Shown: one piece after another, positions 42,794-51,302 of the stretch | Layout of the letters: each line of letters starts with the position of its first letter | Position numbering within the stretch: the stretch's first letter is position 1 | Assembly (NCBI GenBank): GCA_944389195.1 | Contig: CALXLM010000026.1 | Span: 62,001-126,000 of the forward strand | Origin: an uncultured Opitutales bacterium | GTDB taxonomy: Bacteria; Verrucomicrobiota; Verrucomicrobiia; Opitutales; Intestinicryptomonadaceae | Reading direction: 5' to 3' | Length of the DNA stretch: 64,000 nt | Notes under the pieces: model-generated | Database searches by the model: none | Told to the model about the DNA's origin: nothing | What the model saw: the letters and a program-made list of their open reading frames with translations, nothing else | Program-made: the position numbers and the translations under genes

Positions 42794-44068
42794 ATGAGAA
42801 CGGACAACATCATCAAATCGGCGCTTTCTGCGGCGGCGCTTTTGGCGTGTGCGGCGGCGCACGCCGATCTTGTATGGACGGCCGACAAGGGGTGGCAGGT
42901 TCAGGGAGGCGTGATTGCGAACGTTTTGGGCGAAGCAAAAAACGTCACCAACGCACTTCAGGCAATGAACGAAGCCAAACGGGCCCAGGACGACGGCGAC
43001 AACTGGCTCGCCCTAAGCTATTACAAAACCGTCGTGACGGAATATCCCGACTCGATCTTTGCGCCGGAAGCCTACTACCAGATGGCCGTTGTCTATACGA
43101 AGCGCGGGCAGTTCATGGACGCCTACAACTCTTTGCAGGAAATCGTAAAGCGCTATCCAGACTACCCTAAATTCAACCAGATAATAGGTGAAGAGTACAA
43201 CGTCGCCTCTGTGATACAGGGCGGAGCCACGCCGTATTTATGGGGGTGGTTCCCGTGGTTCACCAACTACAACGACGCCATAAAAATCTATGAATCCGTA
43301 ATTAAAAACGCGCCGTACAGCGACTATGCCCCCATTGCGCTGATGAATATTTCACTCATAGCCGAACAGGAGGACAATCCGGAAGTCGCTTTCGACGCCC
43401 TCGACAGGCTCATAAACAACTACCCCAAAAGCATGTTTGCCCCCGACGCCTACATGCAAATGGCAAAGGTGTACCGAAGCATGGTAGAAGGGCCGGAATA
43501 CGACCAGTCTCCCACGCGCAGCGCGATAAGTTTTTACCAGGATTACCTAATACTTTTCCCCAAAGAAGCGGAGGCGGCAAAGGCCGAAGAGGGCCTCGAC
43601 GCCATGCGCGACACATACGCCCGAAGCCGGCTTATTATAGGCGATTTTTATTATTATTATAGAAACAACAATATCGCCGCCTCGATTTTTTACAACGAGA
43701 CAATAACCCTTGCCCCGGACAGTCCGGCAGCAAACGAAGCGCGCGCCCAGCTGAAAAAAATAAAGGACGGCATTCTGCCTCCCATGACCCCCTACGACTG
43801 GTTCTGGGGAAGGTACGAAAAGCCGACGATAGACCAGTTTAACGACGAAACACAGGTGGAAAACCTCAACAACGAAATGTTTGACATAATGTCGGTGGAC
43901 GCCTTTCTGTCCACGCCCGGGGCTTCGGTGTTTGAAACCGTCGGGCCTGACGGAAGCGTAAAAACCTACGAGGGTCTGGCGCCGGTTTACGGCGCTCCGC
44001 TCGACGACTACCTGTTCGACGACGGATTCTACCAGTGGACTTCCGACGAAATAGAAAAGGCCGAATAA
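42794..44068 (+). CDS. BamD-like tetratricopeptide outer-membrane assembly protein
   Basis: Exported protein of 424 residues. The start is ATG 42794; a GTG nine bases earlier is in frame. The leader MRTDNIIKSALSAAALLAC could be a lipoprotein signal (LLAC, imperfect lipobox) or an ordinary signal peptide cleaved after AHA. Repeats of TPR type dominate (ALSYYKTVVTEYPDS, AYNSLQEIVKRYPDY, AFDALDRLINNYPKS, SRLIIGDFYYYYRNNN), as in BamD/YfiO. The protein is much longer than BamD (about 245 residues), with an acidic tail of about 90 residues lacking repeats. Directly followed by lptE, which supports an envelope-assembly role. Confidence 0.8.
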   Translation: MRTDNIIKSALSAAALLACAAAHADLVWTADKGWQVQGGVIANVLGEAKNVTNALQAMNEAKRAQDDGDNWLALSYYKTVVTEYPDSIFAPEAYYQMAVVYTKRGQFMDAYNSLQEIVKRYPDYPKFNQIIGEEYNVASVIQGGATPYLWGWFPWFTNYNDAIKIYESVIKNAPYSDYAPIALMNISLIAEQEDNPEVAFDALDRLINNYPKSMFAPDAYMQMAKVYRSMVEGPEYDQSPTRSAISFYQDYLILFPKEAEAAKAEEGLDAMRDTYARSRLIIGDFYYYYRNNNIAASIFYNETITLAPDSPAANEARAQLKKIKDGILPPMTPYDWFWGRYEKPTIDQFNDETQVENLNNEMFDIMSVDAFLSTPGASVFETVGPDGSVKTYEGLAPVYGAPLDDYLFDDGFYQWTSDEIEKAE

Positions 44069-44070
44069 AG

Positions 44071-44598
44071 ATGAAAAACTTTAAAATATCGACGGTAGCT
44101 GCGGCAGCCGCGCTTGCGTTGTCTATTTTTGCGGGCGCATGCTCGAATTACAGGCTTGCGGGAACGCCCACCGACCTGCCCTTCAAGTCGGTGTATGTCA
44201 AACCGGTCAGAAACGACTCGTACGCCCCGCAGTCTTCGGCCCTGCTGACCAATGAAATTTCAAACGCCATAAACCGTACCCCCAATTTGAAAACGGCGCT
44301 CGAATCAAACGCCCAGGCCACCCTTTCGGTTTCCATTGTGTCGTACGAGCGCAAACCAATCGCCACAAGGGCGGACGATACGGCGCTCGCGGCATCATAC
44401 GCAATGGAGGCAGTCGCCGAATGCACTCTTGTAAGATCCAACGGTGACGTCGTGTTTAAAAACCGCAAAGTGCGCGCGCGCGCCATGCTCTATCCGGGCG
44501 CAGCCAACGACGTGATAGGCAACGAATATCAAAACATGCCGGTTCTGATGCGTGAACTCGGCGAAAAAATCAAGGACGCCGTAATAGGAATATGGTAA
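44071..44598 (+). CDS. lptE: LPS-assembly lipoprotein LptE
   Basis: Outer-membrane lipoprotein of 175 residues that plugs LptD and helps insert LPS. The signal peptide ends in the lipobox FAGAC with Cys24; the mature part begins SNYRLAGTPTDLPFKSVYVK and continues ALLTNEISNAINRTPNLK, the usual LptE order. The ATG at 44071 is 2 nt after the BamD-like stop codon. The 3' end overlaps rpe by 7 nt. LptD is not in the window. Confidence 0.88.
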   Translation: MKNFKISTVAAAAALALSIFAGACSNYRLAGTPTDLPFKSVYVKPVRNDSYAPQSSALLTNEISNAINRTPNLKTALESNAQATLSVSIVSYERKPIATRADDTALAASYAMEAVAECTLVRSNGDVVFKNRKVRARAMLYPGAANDVIGNEYQNMPVLMRELGEKIKDAVIGIW

Positions 44599-45248
44599 AT
44601 CCCGTCGAAATAGCCCCGTCGATACTCGGCGGAGACCACGCCGATCTTGCCGCATCTGTGGAAAAAATCAAAAACGCCGGGCTTACATGGGTTCATGTGG
44701 ACGTTATGGACGGCCATTTCGTGCCAAATCTGTCTTTCGGGCCGGGAGTGGTCAAGGCTCTAAAGAAGAGATTTCCCGACATGTTTTACGACGTCCACCT
44801 TATGCTCGACAACCCGCATTTGTACATAGGCGCATTTGCGGAGGCTGGAGCTGATCTTATTTCCATACATGTGGAACCCGACTATCCGATAGCCGCCACT
44901 CTCGACAATATTCATTCGGCCGGCAAGAAGCTCGGGGTGGTCTTCAATCCCAAAACGCCGATAGGCGACGTGATACCTTATCTTCCGAGAGTTGATATGG
45001 TTTTGGCAATGAGCGTGCAACCCGGTTTCGGCGGACAGACTTTCGACAAGGACGTGCTCGAAAAGATATCCCGCCTCAACGAACTTCGAACCGAGCTCGG
45101 ATTGTCTTACCGCATTGAAATCGACGGCGGGATTACGGCTCAAAACGTCGGAGAATGTATCGGACGCGGATGCGACACTATCGTTGCGGGAACCGAATTT
45201 TTTAAGAACGGACCGGCTTTAATCGAGGCCGCAAAAGCGGCGCCGTAA
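44592..45248 (+). CDS. rpe: Ribulose-phosphate 3-epimerase
   Basis: Interconverts ribulose-5-phosphate and xylulose-5-phosphate in the pentose phosphate pathway. TIM barrel of 218 residues with APSILGGDHADLA, HVDVMDGHFVPNLSFGP (metal/catalytic His and Asp), DVHLMLDNP, MSVQPGFGGQTF and EIDGGITAQNV. It overlaps lptE by 7 nt, so translation is likely coupled. Confidence 0.97.
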   Translation: MVNPVEIAPSILGGDHADLAASVEKIKNAGLTWVHVDVMDGHFVPNLSFGPGVVKALKKRFPDMFYDVHLMLDNPHLYIGAFAEAGADLISIHVEPDYPIAATLDNIHSAGKKLGVVFNPKTPIGDVIPYLPRVDMVLAMSVQPGFGGQTFDKDVLEKISRLNELRTELGLSYRIEIDGGITAQNVGECIGRGCDTIVAGTEFFKNGPALIEAAKAAP

Positions 45249-45271
45249 TCCCCCAAAAAAACGCGCTCGAA

Positions 45272-46324
45272 ATGGAGGAAAACGAAAAAAAGGCAAAAAC
45301 TGATTCCGATACTGCGGGCGGCAATCCTACACGAGGGGAATTTCCGTTGCCGAGCGTGTCCGGCCAACCCAACGCCCGCAAAGCCGCCGATATATCTCCA
45401 GAAAGCCAGCGCTTACGCAAAAATCCGAAAGAAGATGCGGGCGCTCCCGAAGGCGATGCGAACGTCCAAAAGGGAAACGCCGAAACTTCTGAACCCGGAA
45501 TTTGCGGAGAGGAAAATACCGAATCTGCAGGCACTTTCGACGGCGCGGAAGCGTTAAGGTACAAATCCAAAAATCTGCGCATAGCGTGTTCATGCATATG
45601 TTTTGTTGTTTTGGCGGCGGCGGTGTCGCTGTCGTTTATGTTTTATAGAGGCTGTTCGAGCGTCGACAAGACCGTCGACAAGGCCACAAACGCATTGGGC
45701 GGTGCGATATCGACTGCGGCGGACGCGCTCACGGCCTATTTAAAACAAAACCCTAAATCCGACGTATCGTACGGAGCCGAATATGTAGGCGCAAAATCGG
45801 AAAACAAATATGTCGTAGCCTGCGTCGACGAAAAAGTAAGCGTAAGGGGAGAATTTTCTAAATTCAAAATCATGAGCGGTTCCGTAAAGCTGGAAGCCAC
45901 GGCGCATTACCAATATTATATTCCGCTGCGCGGCATTAAGTTTCGCGTAAAAAAATCCCCGAACGACGGCAAGCTGTACTTCTCGTTCTATTTCGATTCG
46001 CTAAAATGCGACCTTCCAGTAAAATACTCGGAAATAACCCGGGACATACGGCAAAGCGCAGTATCCAACGACGTAAACAGGGAAATAGAGGAATACCAGA
46101 AAAAATTCTTTCCCGAATATCTCGCCGACCGCGCGGAAAGCGCGCAAAACATGCTAAGCGCCAGAATAGAAGCCGAGTTGGCAATGAAAAAATATTTGCT
46201 CGAAAACATATTCCCCTTCTCCGGCATATCTCTCGAAAGCGTGGGAGGCATCGAAACGATATTTGATACCAGCAAATTTGACGCTTTTAAAACCGGCATA
46301 CTTCAAAATTCCGAAATCGACTAA
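45272..46324 (+). CDS. Single-pass membrane protein with a long charged N-terminus, function unknown
   Basis: Protein of 350 residues I do not recognise with confidence. Residues 1-98 are polar and probably disordered in the cytosol; one membrane helix lies at about 103-123 (IACSCICFVVLAAAVSLSFM). The extracytoplasmic part (125-350) has a helix, a beta-rich section (KYVVACVDEKVSVRGEFSKF) and a long charged helix near 255-310. This layout recalls DUF4230 proteins, but I see no decisive motif. It follows rpe by 23 bases and precedes another small membrane protein by 6, so it likely belongs to the same operon. Confidence 0.6.
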   Translation: MEENEKKAKTDSDTAGGNPTRGEFPLPSVSGQPNARKAADISPESQRLRKNPKEDAGAPEGDANVQKGNAETSEPGICGEENTESAGTFDGAEALRYKSKNLRIACSCICFVVLAAAVSLSFMFYRGCSSVDKTVDKATNALGGAISTAADALTAYLKQNPKSDVSYGAEYVGAKSENKYVVACVDEKVSVRGEFSKFKIMSGSVKLEATAHYQYYIPLRGIKFRVKKSPNDGKLYFSFYFDSLKCDLPVKYSEITRDIRQSAVSNDVNREIEEYQKKFFPEYLADRAESAQNMLSARIEAELAMKKYLLENIFPFSGISLESVGGIETIFDTSKFDAFKTGILQNSEID

Positions 46325-46330
46325 CTGCCG

Positions 46331-46621
46331 ATGAAAAATAAGAACAGGTCGTGCCTTGGAACGCTTGCGGCAACCGCCGGCGCGGCGGTGTCGCTGCTGT
46401 GGATATTAAACCTTCAAATGGGAATGATTTTTGAAATCCCCGACAATATTCCATTAATCGGCAATCTCGACGAAGCCTTTTTCACCGCACTTTTCATCGC
46501 CTGCCTTTCCTATTTGGGCATAGAACTTCCGTTTATTGCAAGACGCGGTTCCGCAGGGACAATGCATAAAGCCGACAAAACCGGAAACGGGAAAAACATG
46601 CATGAGCAAAACCTCCGCTAA
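46331..46621 (+). CDS. Small membrane protein, DUF1232/YkvA-like
   Basis: 96 residues. The motif FEIPDNIPLIGNLDEAFFTALFIACLSY (written here in two parts: FEIPDNIPLIGNLDEA and FFTALFIACLSY) resembles the IPDxIPxxGxxDD core of DUF1232. Two hydrophobic stretches (12-32 and 47-68) and a hydrophilic tail follow. Function unknown. It starts 6 nt after the preceding stop and ends the operon. Confidence 0.6.
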   Translation: MKNKNRSCLGTLAATAGAAVSLLWILNLQMGMIFEIPDNIPLIGNLDEAFFTALFIACLSYLGIELPFIARRGSAGTMHKADKTGNGKNMHEQNLR

Positions 46622-46790
46622 CGACGCGACCCCACATATCCGCCGCGCCATCGTATGCCTATCCGTATCCGCCGCCATCTAAATATCCGCCCCGTGTTGC
46701 CCGCATATCCCCGCGCCGTCCGCAAAACCCGTTATATATACTTTACATACGCGTTTCAAACAGATAGTGTGTTTTTTAATAGGCGACAAT

Positions 46791-48254
46791 ATGGCGAATT
46801 TTACACAAATTTTGGGCGTGTCTATCGTCATTTCGACAATTTCGGCGCATTTTTTAAATGCTGAAGCATTGGGTGCTGAACGAACCCCCGAAGCACAGCG
46901 CACTTCCGTATATGTATCCTCCTCGGTTGGGAACGACGACAACGACGGCTCACGCGAAAAACCTCTCCGCACATTTGCCAAAATACCCCGCAAAAACGCC
47001 AACATATTCCTAATGTCCGGAGATGTGTTTTTCGGACCTTTATCGGGACTGGACAACTGCATTGTCGATTCCTACGGTGAAGGCGCAAAGCCAAAAATAA
47101 GCGGATTTAAGCGCTTGCGCAACGCCGACGCATGGGAGAAAGCCGGAGACGGCGTTTGGAAAATAGACATGCACGCCGTTCAAAATTTCGACGGCTATGT
47201 ATCGAGGCCGAACTATGCGATGCTTTTCAATAACGTCGGGGCAATATACGATGCACAAAACGACACCGTGCACGGCAGGCTCGTCCGCTATAGGAACAAT
47301 ATGTCCCGCGACTGGGATTTCCATACCGCGGACACGTACTCGCGCGACGATCTCACAAAAGAAACTTTCAGATGGCTTTATGTAAAACATACCGACAATC
47401 CGTCAAAAAATGCCAACCTGCATTTTTCAACATACGGATGCGGAATGGACAATCTGCGCAACTGCACGGTGCGCAATATTTCCATAACCGGATTCGGAAG
47501 GCACGGAATTGCCGGATGCGTCAGAAATTGCGTATTCGACAACGTCACAATCGATATTATAGGCGGCAGCATACAATACGGATATCCCCACAACTGGGTG
47601 CGGCTCGGAAACGGAATCGAGTTTTGGATAGCCGACGGCGGGTCTTCGAGCGACATTCTCGTCAAAAACTGCACTGTCAGCCGCACGTACGACTGCGGCG
47701 CGACGATACAGGGCATAGGCCGCAAGCTTCAAAATCCGAAAAACATAAAGTTTATAGGAAACAATTTCGTCCATTGCAGACAGGCTTTCGAGCACTTTCT
47801 TTCGTCAAAAGAAGGCCAGCCCGACTACGAAAACTGCGAATTTTCCGAAAACAAATGTTTTGAAATGGGATATAACGAGTTCGACTCCCCCGAGCCGAGG
47901 GACGCCCTCTTCCTAAGCTATGAAAAAAGCGGCAAGAGCATAAAGCTCCACCGGAATATCTCGTACGGATCGAGCGTCTATGCGGGAAATGCGTGGTCGT
48001 CCGACATGAAAGACAACATTTTCTACGTGTTTAAAAACAAGCAATACCTAAGTTGGGCGTCAAAAAGCTCCCCAGCCACGATTCCCGCCGCAACCGAGCG
48101 GGACATCGACGAATACAGAAAGCGCGTCGGAGACGAAAGCAGCAAAATATATTTAATAGACCCCGGGGACGACGGCCTGCGCGAAAAGCTTATAAACGGC
48201 CATTTTGAATTTGTAAAACACAGGAAAACGGCGGGGCAAAAGCGCCAAAATTAA
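46791..48254 (+). CDS. Secreted right-handed parallel beta-helix protein
   Basis: Exported protein of 487 residues. The ATG at 46791 starts MANFTQILGVSIVISTISAH, a signal peptide ending near AEA; a longer frame exists but is less signal-like. SVYVSSSVGNDDNDGSREKP is the conserved entry strand of pectate-lyase-like beta-helices, and repeats of the type NCTVRNISITGFG, NCVFDNVTIDIIGG, NCTVSRTYDCGATIQG form the coils from about 205 to 370. It may be a polysaccharide lyase or hydrolase. KDPG aldolase follows 52 bases later, which makes uronate-containing polymers plausible. Confidence 0.8.
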   Translation: MANFTQILGVSIVISTISAHFLNAEALGAERTPEAQRTSVYVSSSVGNDDNDGSREKPLRTFAKIPRKNANIFLMSGDVFFGPLSGLDNCIVDSYGEGAKPKISGFKRLRNADAWEKAGDGVWKIDMHAVQNFDGYVSRPNYAMLFNNVGAIYDAQNDTVHGRLVRYRNNMSRDWDFHTADTYSRDDLTKETFRWLYVKHTDNPSKNANLHFSTYGCGMDNLRNCTVRNISITGFGRHGIAGCVRNCVFDNVTIDIIGGSIQYGYPHNWVRLGNGIEFWIADGGSSSDILVKNCTVSRTYDCGATIQGIGRKLQNPKNIKFIGNNFVHCRQAFEHFLSSKEGQPDYENCEFSENKCFEMGYNEFDSPEPRDALFLSYEKSGKSIKLHRNISYGSSVYAGNAWSSDMKDNIFYVFKNKQYLSWASKSSPATIPAATERDIDEYRKRVGDESSKIYLIDPGDDGLREKLINGHFEFVKHRKTAGQKRQN

Positions 48255-48306
48255 TTTTATTGCAATTTAAATAGGCAACCGCATACTCTGCCACAACTTA
48301 ATTCAC

Positions 48307-48942
48307 ATGAAAACTCTCGCGGAAAAGATAAAAGCGGCGCGCATAGTTGCCGTATTGAGCGTCAACGACAAAAGCGCCGCCGTCGATTTGGTAAAAGCCC
48401 TCTCCGACGGCGGGATAAAGGCGATTGAATTAACTCTTCGAACGCCCAACGCCTTTGAATGCGCCTCGGCGATAGCCGAAAACGCTGACGGAATATTGCT
48501 CGGGATAGGAACCGTTCTGACACCCGAACAAGCCGTCGAAGCCAAAAAACGCGGAGCCGATTTCGCGGTAAGCCCGGGTTGCAATCCGCGCGTAATCGAT
48601 GCCGCACAAAACGCCGGCCTGCCGTTCGCCCCCGGTATAATGACCCCGAGCGAGATTGAACAGGCTCTCGAACACGGTTGCAGACTTATGAAATACTTTC
48701 CTGCCGGGACTTCGGGCGGCATGAAGCATCTCGAAAGCATGTCCGCTCCGTACAAACATCTCGGCATAAGCTTTATCCCGCTCGGCGGGCTGAAGCTTGC
48801 AAATATGGGAGAGTATCTGTCGTCTCCGCTTGTGGCGGCCATCGGCGGATCTTGGATTGCCCCATCAAAACTTATCGAAGCGCGCGATTGGGTCTCCATA
48901 AGGAAAAACGCCGAAGACGCCGTGGCAAATATCGGCTCTTAG
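48307..48942 (+). CDS. eda: 2-dehydro-3-deoxyphosphogluconate (KDPG) aldolase
   Basis: Splits KDPG into pyruvate and glyceraldehyde-3-phosphate, the last step of the Entner-Doudoroff and uronate pathways. TIM barrel of 211 residues with the Glu in IKAIELTLRTPNAFE, GIGTVLTPEQ, FAVSPGCNP, the Schiff-base Lys in RLMKYFPAGTSGG and GGLKLANMGEYLSS. The related KHG/KDPGal activities cannot be excluded. No KDG kinase or dehydratase is adjacent. A strong terminator follows. Confidence 0.93.
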   Translation: MKTLAEKIKAARIVAVLSVNDKSAAVDLVKALSDGGIKAIELTLRTPNAFECASAIAENADGILLGIGTVLTPEQAVEAKKRGADFAVSPGCNPRVIDAAQNAGLPFAPGIMTPSEIEQALEHGCRLMKYFPAGTSGGMKHLESMSAPYKHLGISFIPLGGLKLANMGEYLSSPLVAAIGGSWIAPSKLIEARDWVSIRKNAEDAVANIGS

Positions 48943-48996
48943 CGCGGGATAATTTACAAATAACCGGCACGCCGGCTCGGCGGGTCAAAACGCTTT

Positions 48997-49043
48997 AAAA
49001 AAGCGCCGCATTTCGACACTGAAATTTGCGGCGCTTTTTTTAT
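48997..49043 (+). terminator. Intrinsic terminator after eda
   Basis: AAAAAAGCGCCGCA (48997-49010) pairs with TGCGGCGCTTTTTT, with an additional TTTC/GAAA inner stem; a T-run ends the structure. The A-run on the left also makes it functional in the reverse direction. Confidence 0.9.
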
Positions 49044-49191
49044 ATGCTGAAATAGGTTCCATATTACCATTCTCCATGCCTGTGCGCCCGAATTCTAATT
49101 TGAAAAAATCCGATAGGCAATTGCGGACGCAAAAGCTGGAGCGCGCCCGCATGATGCGGACGCCCCGCTCCGACCTGTGAAAAGCGCGCGC

Positions 49192-49219
49192 AAAAAAAAC
49201 GCCCGTATTTCTACGGGCG
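49192..49219 (-). terminator. Intrinsic terminator of the outer-membrane barrel gene
   Basis: On the minus strand CGCCCGTA-GAAA-TACGGGCG is followed by TTTTTTTTG; it lies 29 bases past the stop codon. Confidence 0.9.
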
Positions 49220-49247
49220 CAACTCTAAACTAAAAACGGGATTCAAA

Positions 49248-50132
49248 TCAGAAGCCGAAATCGACTTTCCCTCCGAACCAGAGATTGTTTTCCCTGCCCT
49301 GAAGGGGATAGTGGTCTACGGCTTCGCCCTCGTTGCCGCCTTCGCGCATCGAATAGCGTATGCCGGCGCTGATAGTGCAATAATCGGTAATCGAGAATGC
49401 GATATCGCCGCTGACGCCCCAGTAGAAATAATTTACCCCCTGGTCCCTCTCTCCGTTGTCTCCGTTCTTCCTGCCGGAAGTCAGATAGCCGCCGTAAATA
49501 TTGACCGGAAGCGTAAACCTGCCGTCGTCGAGAAGATATTCTCCAACCGGTATGCTGTATCCGATTGAAATCTCAACAACCTGCTGCTTCAATATCCAGT
49601 TGTAGAAATAATACGCCGAAGGATTGAGATTTACGCCCCAAAGATATGCGGAAGTGTCGAACGCCCCGCCGACATAGACTTCCATATCGCGCGAAAGTTT
49701 GTTTTGTGTCTGATCGGAATCCGGATAATAATAAAGTATGTACCCTACATCGAGGCGCAGCGACTTGTAATAGTAGTTTACCCCGCCATATAAATCAATT
49801 TCAGTAAGGCCGCCTTTTGTCCCCTGGACGGGAGTGTTCGCCCAAGCCCCGACGTAAATGTCGAATCCGTACACCGGATACGCAAATTCCACTTTCGGCT
49901 GAATAGAATGCCCGGCAAACTTTTCCGCCCTGAAGACATACTGAGACTCGTATCCGACCGCCGCAGAAACGCTCAACAGCGAAAGCGAAAGCTCGGGGGC
50001 TATTTCCTGAACGGCAGAAGCTCCGCCGGCGAGCGTCGAGGTAATCGACGTCATTGAACTATCCACCGAAGGCTGTCCGAACAGCGTGGCAAACGGAGCG
50101 CAAAGCAAAGTAAGGAATGCAATTTTTTTCAT
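49248..50132 (-). CDS. Outer-membrane beta-barrel protein
   Basis: Exported protein of 294 residues; start ATG 50132 with signal peptide MKKIAFLTLLCAPFATLFG. From residue 50 on, alternating hydrophobic/aromatic strands dominate (VSAAVGYESQYVFRAEKF, YKSLRLDVGYILYYYPDSD, VVEISIGYSIPVGEYLL, GVSGDIAFSITDYCTISAG) and the chain ends in ...WFGGKVDFGF with the C-terminal Phe expected of barrel proteins. This suggests a 10-12-strand barrel of the MipA/TorF-like kind; ligand unknown. It has its own strong promoter although it follows three co-directional genes. Confidence 0.78.
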   Translation of the reverse strand: MKKIAFLTLLCAPFATLFGQPSVDSSMTSITSTLAGGASAVQEIAPELSLSLLSVSAAVGYESQYVFRAEKFAGHSIQPKVEFAYPVYGFDIYVGAWANTPVQGTKGGLTEIDLYGGVNYYYKSLRLDVGYILYYYPDSDQTQNKLSRDMEVYVGGAFDTSAYLWGVNLNPSAYYFYNWILKQQVVEISIGYSIPVGEYLLDDGRFTLPVNIYGGYLTSGRKNGDNGERDQGVNYFYWGVSGDIAFSITDYCTISAGIRYSMREGGNEGEAVDHYPLQGRENNLWFGGKVDFGF

Positions 50133-50142
50133 AGACAAACAA

Positions 50143-50172
50143 ATTATAATTATGCCAGAGTAAACGTGTCAG
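50143..50172 (-). promoter_or_regulatory. Strong promoter of the outer-membrane barrel gene
   Basis: On the minus strand CTGACA (50172-50167), 18-nt spacer, TATAAT (50148-50143, perfect). Ten bases separate the -10 from the ATG at 50132, giving a leader of about 3-4 nt. Confidence 0.7.
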
Positions 50173-50209
50173 ATATTTTTGCAAGTTTTAATTTATCCAC
50201 AGTCGGAAA

Positions 50210-50237
50210 CAATAAAAACGCCGTTTTAAGGCGGGTA
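50210..50237 (-). terminator. Weak terminator candidate after the binding-protein gene
   Basis: On the minus strand CGCC-TTAAAAC-GGCG (4-bp stem) followed by TTTTTATTGTTT. The stem is short. Confidence 0.35.
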
Positions 50238-50304
50238 AATTCCGCTGCGGGGGAAGGAATCCGCCGCACAACACGAAGCCCTCAGCCTTTCACGGAAGCG
50301 CGCG

Positions 50305-51291
50305 CTATTTCATCCATTTCCTCCAGTCGGCAGAAAACGAATGGACAGTTTCAGGCGTAGCAACGATAGGTTTTAACAGGCGCACCAAAACGGCGGGTTT
50401 TGCACCGTCCAAAGATTTTTCAGCAAGCGCGCGCGCCGCAAAATACCCCCACCCGTAATAGTCGCCGTAAACGCAAGCCGACAAGGAACCGTCCGACAAA
50501 TACCTTTCCAGCTGTGGAACCGCCCCCAAGCATATTGAAAAAATCCTGTCGGGATCGCGCTTTACGGGCTGCATGTCGGCAAAAAGGTAAGGGCTAAAAA
50601 ACAGTTCGCCGTAGTCGTCCCGCCTCATTATCTCCACTGAAAACATGCTCGCGTAAACAGAATAGTAATCGACGGCCACAATTTTTACCCTATGCGGCTT
50701 TACAATGTTTGCAAATTGCTGATAAGACAATCCGAAACCGAGCAGCGGCTTGATTTTAGATGCGTCCCCAACGTCGATGTCGACCATGCCGGCGTCGTTT
50801 TTCAGATAGCAAAACATTTCGAAAATTTTTCCTTTCGACAGTTTCGCAATCAATCCCGAAACAGCTTTTTCAAATTCCTGAGAATCGTCTCCCACGAAGC
50901 AAAGGCGGCCTGATTTGGGAATATCGACGCCGACAAGGGCGGTAGGAAAGCCCTTCCCTGAAAGTTCCGAAATTTTAGACCCGAGTTCGGCGGAATCAGA
51001 CACGGGGAAAACGACAGCCCCCTGAAAATTGCCTATATACGCGCCCCCCAACTGCCTTGTCTGCGTCTGCTGCGACCTACCTGCGCTGACATACTCTATT
51101 TCAAATTTGCGGCCGTAGCGCGCTTGGAACTCCTTGAACGCGTCCCGAATGCCGTTATAGACGGCGGAGTTTATCGGGGTCAATCCGTCAGGCGCAAGAA
51201 AGGCGAATTTGACGGGCGCATCTCCGGTCGCATGCAGGGCGGACGCGCAAACAAGCGATAAAAGCGATAATATAGACAACAGCGTTTTCAT
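50305..51291 (-). CDS. Periplasmic sugar-binding-like protein (PBP1 fold), orphan
   Basis: Exported protein of 328 residues, signal peptide MKTLLSILSLLSLVCASALHA. The body follows the type-I periplasmic binding fold: FAFLAPDGLTPINSAVYNGIRDAF, a domain-1 YIGNFQGAVVFPVSDSAEL strand-turn, ALVGVDIPKSGRLCFVGDD, and domain-2 VYGDYYGWGYFAARALAEKS. These features match sugar-ABC or TorT/LuxP-like ligand-binding proteins. No permease or ATPase gene is near. It lies between a degenerate beta-lactamase-fold gene (11-nt gap) and an outer-membrane barrel gene, so a sensory or outer-membrane uptake role is possible (inference). Confidence 0.72.
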   Translation of the reverse strand: MKTLLSILSLLSLVCASALHATGDAPVKFAFLAPDGLTPINSAVYNGIRDAFKEFQARYGRKFEIEYVSAGRSQQTQTRQLGGAYIGNFQGAVVFPVSDSAELGSKISELSGKGFPTALVGVDIPKSGRLCFVGDDSQEFEKAVSGLIAKLSKGKIFEMFCYLKNDAGMVDIDVGDASKIKPLLGFGLSYQQFANIVKPHRVKIVAVDYYSVYASMFSVEIMRRDDYGELFFSPYLFADMQPVKRDPDRIFSICLGAVPQLERYLSDGSLSACVYGDYYGWGYFAARALAEKSLDGAKPAVLVRLLKPIVATPETVHSFSADWRKWMK

Positions 51292-51302
51292 TTTATTTTA
51301 CG

